The notes under the pieces were generated by a model. It was not told the origin of the DNA and did no database searches. It was given only the letters and a program-made list of their open reading frames with translations. Shown here one piece after another: positions 8,764 through 17,283 of a stretch of DNA of 64,000 nucleotides. How positions within the stretch are numbered: position 1 is the stretch's first letter; every line of letters starts with the position of its first letter. The translations under genes and the position numbers were made by a program. The DNA comes from Deltaproteobacteria bacterium. GTDB taxonomy: Bacteria; Desulfobacterota; Desulfovibrionia; Desulfovibrionales; Desulfovibrionaceae. The DNA lies in NCBI GenBank assembly GCA_009929215.1, contig SAAX01000002.1:1-64000 (forward strand), given 5' to 3'.

Positions 8764-9094
8764 CCCCCCTCTGCAAAATTTCGTGGAAACTTCACAGAAC
8801 AGCCATGCAGATTTCCTACAGAATCAACGCCTTAGAAGCCTTGTGAAAAAAAATCTCTTGGCCATTTTTGAGCCTTGCGTGTCACAAGCATTTCAAATGC
8901 CTACTTCCAGACCATACATTGGTGCTGGGCGCACAACCCTTGCAAGAGAACTCATTTCAAGCTAACACGCTTGGGCAGATAAGGGAAGCCCCTGGGCCAA
9001 AACGAACCAAGAGTCGGCAACCCGTTGTTTTTCCAGCGCAGCGCCACGGGCGAACCCCTCCTATCCAAATTTCATTATCAGTACAGGACAAGGC

Positions 9095-10891
9095 ATGACC
9101 GACAACTCCAACGATTCCCGCGCACCACGTGATAAGCGCGAAGGACGGGGCCCCCGCGGCCCGCGCAGCCCGCGCAATAGCCATGACACCGGCGATTCGC
9201 GCGCCCGCAAGCCGCTGCGCGAAGTGGTTTGCGAAATAGACCGCGACATTCTGCGCCTGCTGCTGCGCCGTAACAACATTCTTGAACGCATGCGCGGCGA
9301 CAGGCCCCGGCTCGACTCTGCCGAAGAAAAAAATATTCGCGAATCGTGGGAGGCCGCCGTTTCCCACATCAGCCGCGATGCGCGCCTTTCCGGCCACTTT
9401 TTTTCGCTCATGCAGGAAGTGGAGTTTCAGCCCCGTCCCGCCTCTGCGCGCAACGATGCCGCTGAGGCTGGCGACAATGCTGGCGCAGCCATGCAGGAAC
9501 CGCCGCGCACGGCCTTTAACCTTGCGCCGCCCGCCAAACATGTACGTTTGCGCATGCCCGCGCCCCTGGCCTGCCGCGCCACCCGCGCATGGCTGATGCT
9601 GGCCGCCGCTACGGGTCAGCCGCTTCAGCTGTCGCCCTGTCTCATGAACGACCCCATTGTGGACTGCGTAAAGATGCTCAACCAGGCCGGGGCCTCGCTT
9701 ACCCGCGAGGATGAAGGCGTTTGCGCCCGCCCGGCGGCCCCAATTGGCGCGGCTGACAAGGTTTTGCACACCGGCGACAGCGCGTGGAACTTTTTCATGC
9801 TGCTGGGCCACTATCTTGGCCGCCCCTCGCGCGCCAAATTCACTGGCGATTCCAGCCTGAAACTGGCCGATTATTCTGCTGTACGGCACTTTCTGCCCGC
9901 CCTTGGCGCACGCCTTGTTCACATTGTTCCCAAGAGCGACGGCCTGCCCGCACGCCTTGAATGCTCTGGCATTCTGCCCGATTCCGTAAAGCTGCCCGCC
10001 GATGTGCCCGCCGAACTGGCCGAGGGCATTCTGCTGGCGGCCCCCGGCTACGAAAGGGCCATAACCCTTGATCTTTCCTCGCACCCCGACCACAGGCTCA
10101 TTGTGGCGCGCGTGCTACCCATTTTGCGCGCAGCTGGTGCAGACGTGCAGACCGAGGGCGCAAAAGTGCGTGTAAACCCCGGCCCGCTCAGCCTGCCCGC
10201 CAAGCCCGATGCGGGCATGGAACCTGAACTGGCGCTCTTTTTGCTGGCCCTGCCACTGGCCCTTGGCGGCGAAGCCCATCTGGGCGGCCAGTGGCCCGCC
10301 CTGCCCGCAGCAGAGGCTGGCTGGGACCTGCTGAAGCAGCTTGGCCTTGACCTGCGCTATGAGGCAGGCAAAGAAGGTGGCGAGGTCTGCGCCACGGCGG
10401 CTGCGCCCCTCAAGCAATACGCCAGGGGCGACCTGCCCGCTGGTTTTCCTGCCATGTGGGCTCCCCTGCCGCTGGCTCTGGCAGCCTGCGCAGCCCTGCG
10501 CGGCGAAAAGGCCGTTGTGCCCACATTGCCCAGCGGAACCGACAGAACGATGGTAGAAAGTTTTCTTTCGACAGTTGGGCTGGAATTGGATGAAAAAGGC
10601 TGCTTGTGCAAAAAAGAACAATCTGGCCCTAGAACGGGCTGGAATGCCCCCGACCCGGTATGGGCGATGGCACTGGCACTGGCTGCCTGCGCAAGCCCCC
10701 ACCAAAAGCTGGGCAACCCCGGCATCATGACCGGGCTCTACCCGCCTTTCTGGGCTCTGTACAATACGCTGCCCGAACCGGCCCTGCGCCGCTCTGCCGC
10801 GCCGGAAGCCCCGGCTGCCGCGCCCCGGCGTCGCATTATCACCGGTGCGGTGGCTGTGCCGCCTGAATTGAAAGACGAAGACGATTATTAG
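9095..10891 (+). CDS. Chorismate mutase-like / degenerate EPSP synthase-like fusion
   Basis: This 598-residue protein joins three parts. A basic, Arg/Gly/Pro-rich tail covers residues 1-40. An AroQ-type chorismate mutase-like helical domain covers about 40-115 (LRE..IDRDILRLLLRR keeps both arginines of the first helix). An EPSP synthase-like fold covers about 145-575. In the latter, segments align by eye with the E. coli enzyme, but key residues are replaced. The N-terminal Lys-Ser is gone (LACRATRA), the Ser-Ser-Gln loop reads PAELAEG, the catalytic Asp region reads FPAMW, and the Lys-Glu-Ser/Thr-Asp-Arg motif reads SGTDR. Family membership is an inference from sequence pattern, and catalysis looks doubtful. 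AGGA lies 6 bases before the ATG. It is monocistronic, between apr and a terminator. Confidence 0.6.
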   Translation: MTDNSNDSRAPRDKREGRGPRGPRSPRNSHDTGDSRARKPLREVVCEIDRDILRLLLRRNNILERMRGDRPRLDSAEEKNIRESWEAAVSHISRDARLSGHFFSLMQEVEFQPRPASARNDAAEAGDNAGAAMQEPPRTAFNLAPPAKHVRLRMPAPLACRATRAWLMLAAATGQPLQLSPCLMNDPIVDCVKMLNQAGASLTREDEGVCARPAAPIGAADKVLHTGDSAWNFFMLLGHYLGRPSRAKFTGDSSLKLADYSAVRHFLPALGARLVHIVPKSDGLPARLECSGILPDSVKLPADVPAELAEGILLAAPGYERAITLDLSSHPDHRLIVARVLPILRAAGADVQTEGAKVRVNPGPLSLPAKPDAGMEPELALFLLALPLALGGEAHLGGQWPALPAAEAGWDLLKQLGLDLRYEAGKEGGEVCATAAAPLKQYARGDLPAGFPAMWAPLPLALAACAALRGEKAVVPTLPSGTDRTMVESFLSTVGLELDEKGCLCKKEQSGPRTGWNAPDPVWAMALALAACASPHQKLGNPGIMTGLYPPFWALYNTLPEPALRRSAAPEAPAAAPRRRIITGAVAVPPELKDEDDY

Positions 10892-10897
10892 AAAAAT

Positions 10898-10950
10898 AAC
10901 GCAACAGGCGCTGGCGGCACATCATTGCCCCCAGCGCCTGTTGCGTTTTG
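10898..10950 (+). terminator. Terminator of the 9095-10891 gene
   Basis: A perfect 17-bp stem, AACGCAACAGGCGCTGG (10898-10914) with its complement (10931-10947), ends in TTTT. It begins a few bases after the stop codon. Confidence 0.9.
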
Positions 10951-10955
10951 ACCGC

Positions 10956-10993
10956 AAAAAAACCGCCCCGAGCGATTAACCACTGCGGGGCGG
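10956..10993 (-). terminator. Terminator of the lipoprotein gene
   Basis: The stem CCGCCCCG/CGGGGCGG (10963-10970 with 10986-10993) is followed on the minus strand by seven T residues. It lies 79 bases beyond the stop of the 11073-11510 gene. Confidence 0.85.
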
Positions 10994-11072
10994 AAAGCCT
11001 GTTTTCTACCATACAGCCCATGCCGCCCTCCAGAATTACAAGGCAAAGCTGGCAAAGGCGCAGGTGACAGGA

Positions 11073-11510
11073 TTACTCCTGGGTAAAACGGAAGACACGA
11101 ACAGAAATGGGCTGCATGCTCTGACGGTTCATGGCCGCCACAACAAAGGCGTACTCCCTGCTCTGCCCACTGGGCGGGCAAGGGCCACGGTAGTGGCGGG
11201 TCAGGCCGCCTTCAGGAATGATGCCCGTTCCATCGTTGTTCCAAAGACCGCCGCCCAAAAACATCTCCTGCGAATCGCTGGTAAACTCCATGAGGCGCAC
11301 GTCGTAATAATCCGTGCTGGCAGGAGTTTGGGCCACCTGAATTTCGGGCGAGATGCGTGAGCACCGATGGACATCGCGCAGGGTAACGGTAACGGCCATG
11401 CCGTCAGGAACTTCCTGCGTCTCCTTTGAGGCGCACGCGGGCAGCAGTGCCGCCGCAAACAGCGCAGGAATGAGCACCCGCCGGGCTTTGCCTAAAAATT
11501 CAAAACGCAT
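11073..11510 (-). CDS. Exported lipoprotein with PEBP-like C-terminal motif
   Basis: The 145-residue protein starts with a signal peptide ending in a lipobox (LLPAC), so it should be lipid-anchored in the periplasm or outer membrane. Its C-terminal half has RGPCPPSG followed by YAF, which resembles the GPCPP...HRYxF signature of phosphatidylethanolamine-binding (YbhB/RKIP) proteins. The rest is too divergent to be sure, and the usual Asp-Pro-Asp motif is not seen. A TTG at 11522 would add four residues, but GGAGG sits 5 bases before the ATG at 11510. It is divergent from the aminotransferase gene. Confidence 0.65.
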   Translation of the reverse strand: MRFEFLGKARRVLIPALFAAALLPACASKETQEVPDGMAVTVTLRDVHRCSRISPEIQVAQTPASTDYYDVRLMEFTSDSQEMFLGGGLWNNDGTGIIPEGGLTRHYRGPCPPSGQSREYAFVVAAMNRQSMQPISVRVFRFTQE

Positions 11511-11598
11511 CAGAGCCTCCAAATGACAATTGCTTTATACGGCTTTTGGAAGCATAACCAATAGTCAGGTCGAATACAACAACCAGTGGGAGCAGTAT

Positions 11599-12789
11599 AT
11601 GTCCATTCTTGCAGACAGTGTTTCGGGGTATCTGGAAAACGCATCGTGGATCCGGCGCATGTTTGAGGCCGGTGGCCAGCTCAAGGCCCAGTTTGGTGCA
11701 GACAATGTTTATGATTTCAGCCTGGGCAACCCCGACCTGCCAGCACCTCCTGCCGTGGTGTCCGGCCTGCGTTCTTTTGCCGAGCACGCTTCCGAGCCCT
11801 TTGCTTTTGGCTACATGCCCAACGGCGGTTTTGTGTGGGCGCGTGAAAAACTGGCCGCCCACCTCAGCAAGGAACAGGGCGTAGAGCTCACCGCCAACGA
11901 CGTACTGCTGGGCTGCGGCGCTGCTGGCGTGCTCAACGCCTTTTTGCGCGCCGTCATCAACCCAGGTGAAGAAATGCTGGGCTTTGCCCCCTACTTTGTG
12001 GAATACGGCTTTTATGTGGCCAACCACGGCGGCACGTTCCGCGCGGTCAAAAGCAAGCCCGACACCTTTGCCCCCGACCTCGCGGCGCTTGAAGAAACCA
12101 TTAGCCCCAAAACCCGCGTGGTGCTCATCAACTCGCCCAACAACCCCACCGGCGTGATCTACAGCCGCAAGGATCTGGTTGCGCTGACCGAGCTGCTTGA
12201 AAACAAAAGCCAGGAATACGGCAAGCCCATCTGGCTGGTGGCCGACGAACCCTACCGCTTTTTGGCCTATGACAATGCCGAAGTGCCCTCGGTGCTGCCC
12301 CTCTACCCCTATGCGGTGGTCATCAGCTCGTTCTCCAAAAATCTTTCGCTGCCGGGCGAACGCGTGGGCTTTGCCGCTGTGTCGCCCCTGCTGCACGAAA
12401 AGGCCGAGCTCATGGCTGGCCTTACCCTTACCAACCGCATTCTCGGCTTTGTGAACCCGCCCGTGGTGGGCCAGCACATCATGGCCGCCGCCCTGGGCAG
12501 CCAGGTTGACCTGAGCATCTACGCCGCCCGCCGCAAGGCCATGGGCGAAGTGCTTAAAAACGCTGGCTACGAGTTCCAGATGCCTGCGGGGGCCTTCTAC
12601 TTCTTCCCCAAGGCTCCCGGCGGCGACGACGTGGCCTTTGTAAAGAGGCTCGTTGAGGAACGCATTCTGGCTGTGCCCGGATCGGGCTTTGGCTGCCCCG
12701 GTCACTTCCGCCTTGCCTTCTGCGTGGACGAAAAGGTCATTCGCAAGGCTGCCGATGGCTTTGCCAAGGCCCGCGCTGCGTTCAAATAA
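11599..12789 (+). CDS. Class I/II PLP-dependent aminotransferase
   Basis: This is a fold-type I aminotransferase of 396 residues, similar to aspartate/alanine-type enzymes. Visible marks are the substrate-loop motif SLGNPDLPAP, SPNNPTG, the Asp before the pyridine nitrogen (VADEPY), and the Schiff-base lysine in SFSKNLSLPGERVG. The C-terminal arginine is in HFRLAFC. The frame is open back to 11530, but the ATG at 11599 with GGGAG seven bases upstream gives the expected N-terminus. The substrate cannot be read from sequence. The neighbouring rhodanese is 55 bases downstream and may be co-transcribed. Confidence 0.85.
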   Translation: MSILADSVSGYLENASWIRRMFEAGGQLKAQFGADNVYDFSLGNPDLPAPPAVVSGLRSFAEHASEPFAFGYMPNGGFVWAREKLAAHLSKEQGVELTANDVLLGCGAAGVLNAFLRAVINPGEEMLGFAPYFVEYGFYVANHGGTFRAVKSKPDTFAPDLAALEETISPKTRVVLINSPNNPTGVIYSRKDLVALTELLENKSQEYGKPIWLVADEPYRFLAYDNAEVPSVLPLYPYAVVISSFSKNLSLPGERVGFAAVSPLLHEKAELMAGLTLTNRILGFVNPPVVGQHIMAAALGSQVDLSIYAARRKAMGEVLKNAGYEFQMPAGAFYFFPKAPGGDDVAFVKRLVEERILAVPGSGFGCPGHFRLAFCVDEKVIRKAADGFAKARAAFK

Positions 12790-12844
12790 TTTTTATGCGT
12801 GCGGGGTGGCACAACCGCCCCGCAGAAATCACAGGGGAACAGAC

Positions 12845-13264
12845 ATGACGCAATCACCGTATGCAAAAGCACCACGCGGGCTGCTGCGTGGTTTTGTTGC
12901 GGCCTTTGCATGCCTTCTTTTGCTGGTGGCCGTCCAGGTTTCTGCCAAGGATATCAGCGTAAAAGAAGCTGCTGATCTTGTGCAAAACCCGCCGCAAGGC
13001 CTGGTCATCGTGGACGTGCGCACCCCTGCGGAATTTCGCGAGGGGCACATTGCGGGCGCGGTAAACATGGATTTTTTTGGCGCGTCCTTTGATTCGCAGA
13101 TACTTACCCTGCCCAAGGACAAGCCCATCCTGCTATACTGCCGCACGGGCAACCGATCGGCGGGAGCGTACGATACCATGACAAAAGAGGGGCTTACCAG
13201 CATTCTGCACATGAACCAGGGCATCACCGCCTGGCAGCAGAGCGGTTTGCCCTTGCAAAAATAG
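12845..13264 (+). CDS. Exported rhodanese-like sulfurtransferase
   Basis: A 139-residue single-domain rhodanese follows a signal peptide (hydrophobic core AFACLLLLVAVQV, cleavage near VSA-KD), so it acts in the periplasm. The active-site loop is YCRTGNRSAGA with the catalytic cysteine. VDVRTPAEFREGHI is the CH2A motif. An AGGGGA ribosome site precedes the ATG. A role in periplasmic sulfane-sulfur handling fits the organism but is an inference. Confidence 0.88.
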   Translation: MTQSPYAKAPRGLLRGFVAAFACLLLLVAVQVSAKDISVKEAADLVQNPPQGLVIVDVRTPAEFREGHIAGAVNMDFFGASFDSQILTLPKDKPILLYCRTGNRSAGAYDTMTKEGLTSILHMNQGITAWQQSGLPLQK

Positions 13265-13294
13265 GGCTCTGCCCCGCGCAGGCGGCATTGCCGC

Positions 13295-13310
13295 TGGCAC
13301 AGATTCTGCT
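13295..13310 (+). promoter_or_regulatory. Candidate sigma-54 promoter for flgE
   Basis: TGGCAC-AGATT-CTGCT keeps the -24 GG and -12 GC with the required ten-base gap; only the T before GC differs from consensus. It lies about 180 bases before flgE. Flagellar genes are often sigma-54 dependent, but this single match could be chance. Confidence 0.35.
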
Positions 13311-13368
13311 TCTATCCAGGGCGGAGAGGAATGTTTTTCCTCTTCGCCCTTTACGTTGTCTGCCCATG

Positions 13369-13407
13369 TGTGCGGCAGGCCAGGCGTGCCGCACATATCT
13401 GCGGCAC
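13369..13407 (+). promoter_or_regulatory. Mutually exclusive hairpins in the flgE leader
   Basis: TGTGCGGCA (13369-13377) pairs perfectly with TGCCGCACA (13387-13395). The overlapping GTGCCGCA (13386-13393) pairs perfectly with TGCGGCAC (13400-13407). The middle arm can therefore be used in only one of the two stems. Neither is followed directly by a T-run. Confidence 0.45.
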
Positions 13408-13489
13408 AGCGGCATACGCTCTCTCCCGCAGGGGCGGCTTGCCGTTACCGGGTATAGGGAAAATAATTCCCCCCGGCAGGAGGCAAAGT

Positions 13490-14980
13490 ATGAATTCGTC
13501 ATTGTACATCGGCGCCACTGGCATGAAGACCTTGGGTAGCGGCATGAACGTTATCTCAAACAACATCGCCAACGTGAGCACCATCGGTTACAAGCAGCAG
13601 ACCGCGCTGTTCTCTGACGTTTTCTACGCCCAACAGGGCGGCATCGGCGGCTGGTGGGATTCGCAGACAGATTCCAAGGTGGCCCTTGGGCAGGTGGGAC
13701 AGGGCGTACAGTTGGACGCTGTGCTCACCCGATACAGCCAGGGCGCGCTTGAGTCATCCAACACCGTCACCGACATGGCCATCAGCGGCAAGGGATTCTT
13801 TCAGGTAACGGATAAAAACAATGCGCAGTTTTACACCCGCGCTGGTGACTTTCGGCCTGACAACCAGGGCGTGTTGCGCACACCTGCGGGCATGGCCCTT
13901 ATGGGCTACCAATTTGCGGCAGACGGCACAAAGGGCGCACTGGCGCAGGTAACCATAGACAGATTTGCCAAAATGCCTGCCAAGGCAACCACCGCTGTGG
14001 ATCTGCGCCTGAACGTGGCGCAGTCAAAAGACACTGCCGTTGACGCCACCAACCCCTATTTCAGCCTTCTCGGCCAGTACAATTCTGCCAACACGCCACC
14101 CATCAGCAGTTCCGGCTACGGCTACGCCCAAAGTATAACCATGTACGGAGCCGACGGCACGGCCCACTCCGCCACCATCTATTTTGACGGAGCGCCCTCC
14201 ACCGGAACGGGTACTACGGCAGAATATCTTATCGCCTCCGATGCCGACACCAACGGCGGCACAGCACAGGCCCTCATGATGGGAACCCTGAGCTTCAATG
14301 CCAAGGGCGAGATCACTGGCATGTCGGCCTACACGCCGTCCACCGCTGGCAGTACCAATCTTGCCGACTGGAACGCAGCCACGCTTTCTGCCACCGGCCT
14401 GCCGCAAATGACCGCCAACGGCTCGACCGTCACGCTCAACCTGGGCATCACGGCCACGGGCGGCTGGCAAAACACGCCCGGCAACGCGGCCAGCGTGGGC
14501 ACAGACCCCAATGCTCTGGCAAGCATGGGCAATGCTTACACCCGCGCCACAGACGCCACCACCAACTACACGTCTTCCTCGCCGGTCTTGCGCACCAAAA
14601 GCCAGGATGGTTACGCCTCAGGCACACTGAACAACATCAGCATCAGCGAAGACGGCACTGTTGTGGGCAAGTTTTCCAACAACAAAAGTATGGATCTGTG
14701 GCAGATACCCGTATGTCGCTTTACCAGTGAGGACGGCTTGCGTCGCGAAGGCAACAACCTCTTTTCCGCCACAGAAGATTCTGGTCAAATGGAAATGGGC
14801 GTTGCCGGATCAGAAAACTACGGCAAGATCCATGCCTATAATATTGAAAATTCCAACGTGGATATGGCAACAGAGATGGTCAATATGATTGTCAACCAGC
14901 GCGGATTCCAGTCCAACAGCAAGGTTGTGACCACAGCAGACCAGATGCTGCAAAAGGCCATGGAACTCAAGCGCTCATAA
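13490..14980 (+). CDS. flgE: Flagellar hook protein FlgE
   Basis: FlgE builds the flagellar hook outside the cell and is exported by the flagellar type III system. The 496-residue protein has the conserved axial N-terminus (IGATGMKTLGSGMNVISNNI...VSTIGYK). It also has the C-terminal heptad region (NVDMATEMVNMIVNQRGFQSNSKVV), with Ala/Thr/Gly/Ser-rich D2 insertions between. The frame continues upstream to 13331, but AGGAGG seven bases before the ATG at 13490 decides the start. It stands alone here, followed by its own terminator. Confidence 0.93.
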   Translation: MNSSLYIGATGMKTLGSGMNVISNNIANVSTIGYKQQTALFSDVFYAQQGGIGGWWDSQTDSKVALGQVGQGVQLDAVLTRYSQGALESSNTVTDMAISGKGFFQVTDKNNAQFYTRAGDFRPDNQGVLRTPAGMALMGYQFAADGTKGALAQVTIDRFAKMPAKATTAVDLRLNVAQSKDTAVDATNPYFSLLGQYNSANTPPISSSGYGYAQSITMYGADGTAHSATIYFDGAPSTGTGTTAEYLIASDADTNGGTAQALMMGTLSFNAKGEITGMSAYTPSTAGSTNLADWNAATLSATGLPQMTANGSTVTLNLGITATGGWQNTPGNAASVGTDPNALASMGNAYTRATDATTNYTSSSPVLRTKSQDGYASGTLNNISISEDGTVVGKFSNNKSMDLWQIPVCRFTSEDGLRREGNNLFSATEDSGQMEMGVAGSENYGKIHAYNIENSNVDMATEMVNMIVNQRGFQSNSKVVTTADQMLQKAMELKRS

Positions 14981-15024
14981 CAGCCCGCAGAGCAGCTTGC
15001 AATTGCCATGCTCGCCCACATTTG

Positions 15025-15046
15025 CCCCGGTTCGCCGGGGTTTTTT
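15025..15046 (+). terminator. Terminator of flgE
   Basis: CCCCGG-TTCG-CCGGGG with a UUCG-type loop is followed by six T residues, 45 bases after the flgE stop. Confidence 0.92.
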
Positions 15047-15222
15047 ATTGCCCGCAGACACCCGTGGCGCGTGCAACATATGTACACTCTCGGCTTTGGC
15101 ACACAAGCATGGCGTTGCGGCATTGCCCATGGCCGTTGCATAGGGTACAGTGCTCAACTATATTGCGGATTACTCTATAAAAACAAACGTTTTTGCCGCA
15201 CTTTTTTTAGGAGCACGCCCTC

Positions 15223-16104
15223 ATGAGCGCAGCCGCTTGCACAGCCGCCGGCACGGCCCTTTATGGCGTCACCGGTTGGCCCTTGAGCCAAAGTCTTTCG
15301 CCCTTGCTGCACAATACGGGTTTTGCAGCTCTCGGCATCAACGCCCTGTACCTGAAGTGGGAAGTGCCACCCCAGAAGCTGCCCACCTTTGTGGAAAGCG
15401 TACGGCTGCTCAATATTCGCGGCTGCTCTGTCACTATTCCGCACAAGGTAGAGCTGCTGCCGCTACTGGACGAGGTGAGTCCGCTGGCCCGCAGCGTGGG
15501 CGCGGCGAATACCATTTACTGGAAGGGCGAGAGCCTGTGCGGCGAAAATACCGATGTTGCGGGCTTTATGGCCCCGCTGGGCAACGAACCCCTTGCTGGT
15601 GCTGATGTGCTGCTGCTGGGCGCTGGCGGCGCTGCGCGGGCAGTGGCTGCAGGCCTTGTAACAACTGCCCCGCACAACCGCCCTGCCAGGGTGTTTGTGG
15701 CCACGCCCTCAAACAAATCCCATTTGCCGCTGGCCGATGAATTTGGCCTTACCCCCCTGCTGTGGCAAGACCGCCACGAGCCCGTGTCCATGCTGGTCAT
15801 CAACACCACGCCCCTTGGCATGCGCGGCAAGGCAGAGCAAGAAACTCCGTACGATTTTTCACAGGCCACGCCCCTAGCGCCCGCAAACGATGCCCATGCA
15901 ACACCATTGGCCTATGACATTGTGTACAATCCTCTTGAAACACGGTTTTTACGCGAGGCACGGGCCGCTGGCCGTCGCTGCATTTCGGGGCTCGAAATGT
16001 TTTTTGGACAGGGCGATGCGCAGTTTCGCCTGTGGACTGGGCAAGGCCTGCCGCCAGAATCTCGGCGTGCCCTCGAAACAGCACTGGGGCAGCAGCCCCG
16101 TTAA
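15223..16104 (+). CDS. aroE: Shikimate dehydrogenase
   Basis: AroE reduces 3-dehydroshikimate to shikimate with NADPH. The 293-residue protein shows the shikimate-binding SQSLSPLLHN, the catalytic lysine in SVTIPHKVELL, the Asp in GENTDVAGF, and the NADP-binding GAGGAARAV. An AGGAG site lies 9 bases before the ATG. aroQ follows after 24 bases, so the two shikimate genes form a unit. Confidence 0.93.
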   Translation: MSAAACTAAGTALYGVTGWPLSQSLSPLLHNTGFAALGINALYLKWEVPPQKLPTFVESVRLLNIRGCSVTIPHKVELLPLLDEVSPLARSVGAANTIYWKGESLCGENTDVAGFMAPLGNEPLAGADVLLLGAGGAARAVAAGLVTTAPHNRPARVFVATPSNKSHLPLADEFGLTPLLWQDRHEPVSMLVINTTPLGMRGKAEQETPYDFSQATPLAPANDAHATPLAYDIVYNPLETRFLREARAAGRRCISGLEMFFGQGDAQFRLWTGQGLPPESRRALETALGQQPR

Positions 16105-16128
16105 CCAGACACGAAAAGTGAGGCTTCC

Positions 16129-16596
16129 ATGCGAATTCTTGTGCTGCACGGCGTCAACCTGAACATGTTTGGCAAGCGCGACCCCTCACAGTACGGAACA
16201 GCTACCCTGGCAGATATCGATGCGGCTCTGCAAAGCCTGGCAAAAGATCTGGACGTGACTGTTGCATGCTTTCAGACCAACCACGAAGGTGCCATGGTTG
16301 AACGCATTCATCAGGCGCTGGACGAAGGGGTAAACGCACTTGTTATCAATGCAGGAGCCTGGACGCACTACAGCTATGCCCTGGCAGATGCCCTGGCCAT
16401 ACTGCCCGTGCCGGTGGTTGAGGTTCATATGTCCAATGTGCACGCACGCGAGGCCTTTCGACACCATTCTGTGCTGGCCCCGGTGTGCGCGGGCAGCATA
16501 TGCGGCTTTGGCGTAGAAAGTTATCTTTTAGGCTTGCGTGCAGCCCATACGCTTGTGATAAATAACGCAAAACAAACCAGAGCCGATACACAGTAA
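16129..16596 (+). CDS. aroQ: Type II 3-dehydroquinate dehydratase
   Basis: AroQ dehydrates 3-dehydroquinate to 3-dehydroshikimate, the step before AroE. The 155 residues fit the dodecameric type II family. Visible active-site elements are Arg and Tyr in GKRDPSQYG, Asn and His in [10 protein letters not shown], the His in [11 protein letters not shown] and the Arg in FRHHS. The C-terminus is about ten residues longer than usual. Its 3' end contains the sequence TTGTGATAAATAACGCAA, which resembles a Rex operator. Confidence 0.95.
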   Translation: MRILVLHGVNLNMFGKRDPSQYGTATLADIDAALQSLAKDLDVTVACFQTNHEGAMVERIHQALDEGVNALVINAGAWTHYSYALADALAILPVPVVEVHMSNVHAREAFRHHSVLAPVCAGSICGFGVESYLLGLRAAHTLVINNAKQTRADTQ

Positions 16597-16625
16597 ATGA
16601 TTTGTACGGGTGCGAGCCTAGATTT

Positions 16626-16653
16626 TTGACTTTTTCTGCTGTAGCGTTATAGC
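16626..16653 (+). promoter_or_regulatory. Probable promoter of the hdr-flx operon
   Basis: TTGACT (16626-16631) and TATAGC (16648-16653) are spaced by 16 bases in the 105-base gap before hdrC. A Rex-like 18-mer (10 of 14 fixed positions, by eye) lies at 16553-16570 within the end of aroQ. Confidence 0.5.
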
Positions 16654-16701
16654 CAGCCATGTCACAGCGGCACCCCATCAGCTTCTAACCAGAGAGTTCC
16701 C

Positions 16702-17283
16702 ATGAACGACGCCATCAACCTGAACCGCCTGCGCGACCCCGCCTTTACGGAGGAAGTGGACGCGCATAGCGGGCAGAAAGTGTCCACCTGCTATCAGTGC
16801 GGCAATTGTACGGCCGGCTGTCCAGCAGGTTTCGTTTATGATTTGCAGGTCAACCAGATAATGCGGGCGGTACAGCTGGGCTTGAAGGACGCGGTACTCG
16901 ACTCGCGTTCCATCTGGATGTGCCTGTCCTGTTCCACCTGTAGCCAGCGGTGTCCCAACAATATCGACGTGGCCGGAGTCATGGAGACACTGCGCCACAT
17001 GGCCCGCAAGGAAGGCCGCGTTACCGTGCCCAAGGTGGAAAAATTCTGGTTTTCCTTCCTCGACACGGTGCGTACCTTTGGCCGCACCCACGAAATTGGC
17101 ACCATGGCACTCTACATGATGCGCTCGCTGCGGGTATTTACCGATGTTGACCTTGCGCCCGAAGCCCTCAAGAAAGGCAAGTTGGGGCTCAAGCCCCACA
17201 TTCTGCCCGGCGGGGCGGGGCCGGTTACCCGTATCTTTACGCGCTACAAGGAACGCGCCAAGCGCGAGGGGGTGCGCCCATGA
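16702..17283 (+). CDS. hdrC: HdrC-like iron-sulfur subunit
   Basis: HdrC is the two-cluster ferredoxin subunit of a heterodisulfide reductase-like complex. The 193 residues carry C30/C33/C36/C40 and C74/C77/C80/C84 [4Fe-4S] motifs with no membrane span. It shares an ATGA overlap with hdrB. In the FlxABCD-HdrABC system of Desulfovibrio the complex oxidises NADH and passes electrons to ferredoxin and to a disulfide (thought to be DsrC) by flavin-based bifurcation. That role is taken from the family. Confidence 0.92.
   Translation: MNDAINLNRLRDPAFTEEVDAHSGQKVSTCYQCGNCTAGCPAGFVYDLQVNQIMRAVQLGLKDAVLDSRSIWMCLSCSTCSQRCPNNIDVAGVMETLRHMARKEGRVTVPKVEKFWFSFLDTVRTFGRTHEIGTMALYMMRSLRVFTDVDLAPEALKKGKLGLKPHILPGGAGPVTRIFTRYKERAKREGVRP

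Larger units (their letters stand above)
8603..9094. other. Divergent regulatory region between aprB and the 9095 gene
   Basis: These 492 bases hold no supported gene. They contain the apr promoter and leader hairpin (annotated separately). Possible Rex-like half-sites are TTCACAG at 8791-8797 and TTGTGAA at 8840-8846. The ribosome site AGGA sits just before 9095. The segment 8764-8960 is visibly more AT-rich than its surroundings. Confidence 0.55.

Noticed and set aside
8781-8797. Rex operator upstream of the apr -35
   Set aside because: Half-sites are present, but the gap is three instead of four bases and only about 11 of 14 positions fit even then; too weak to annotate as a site.
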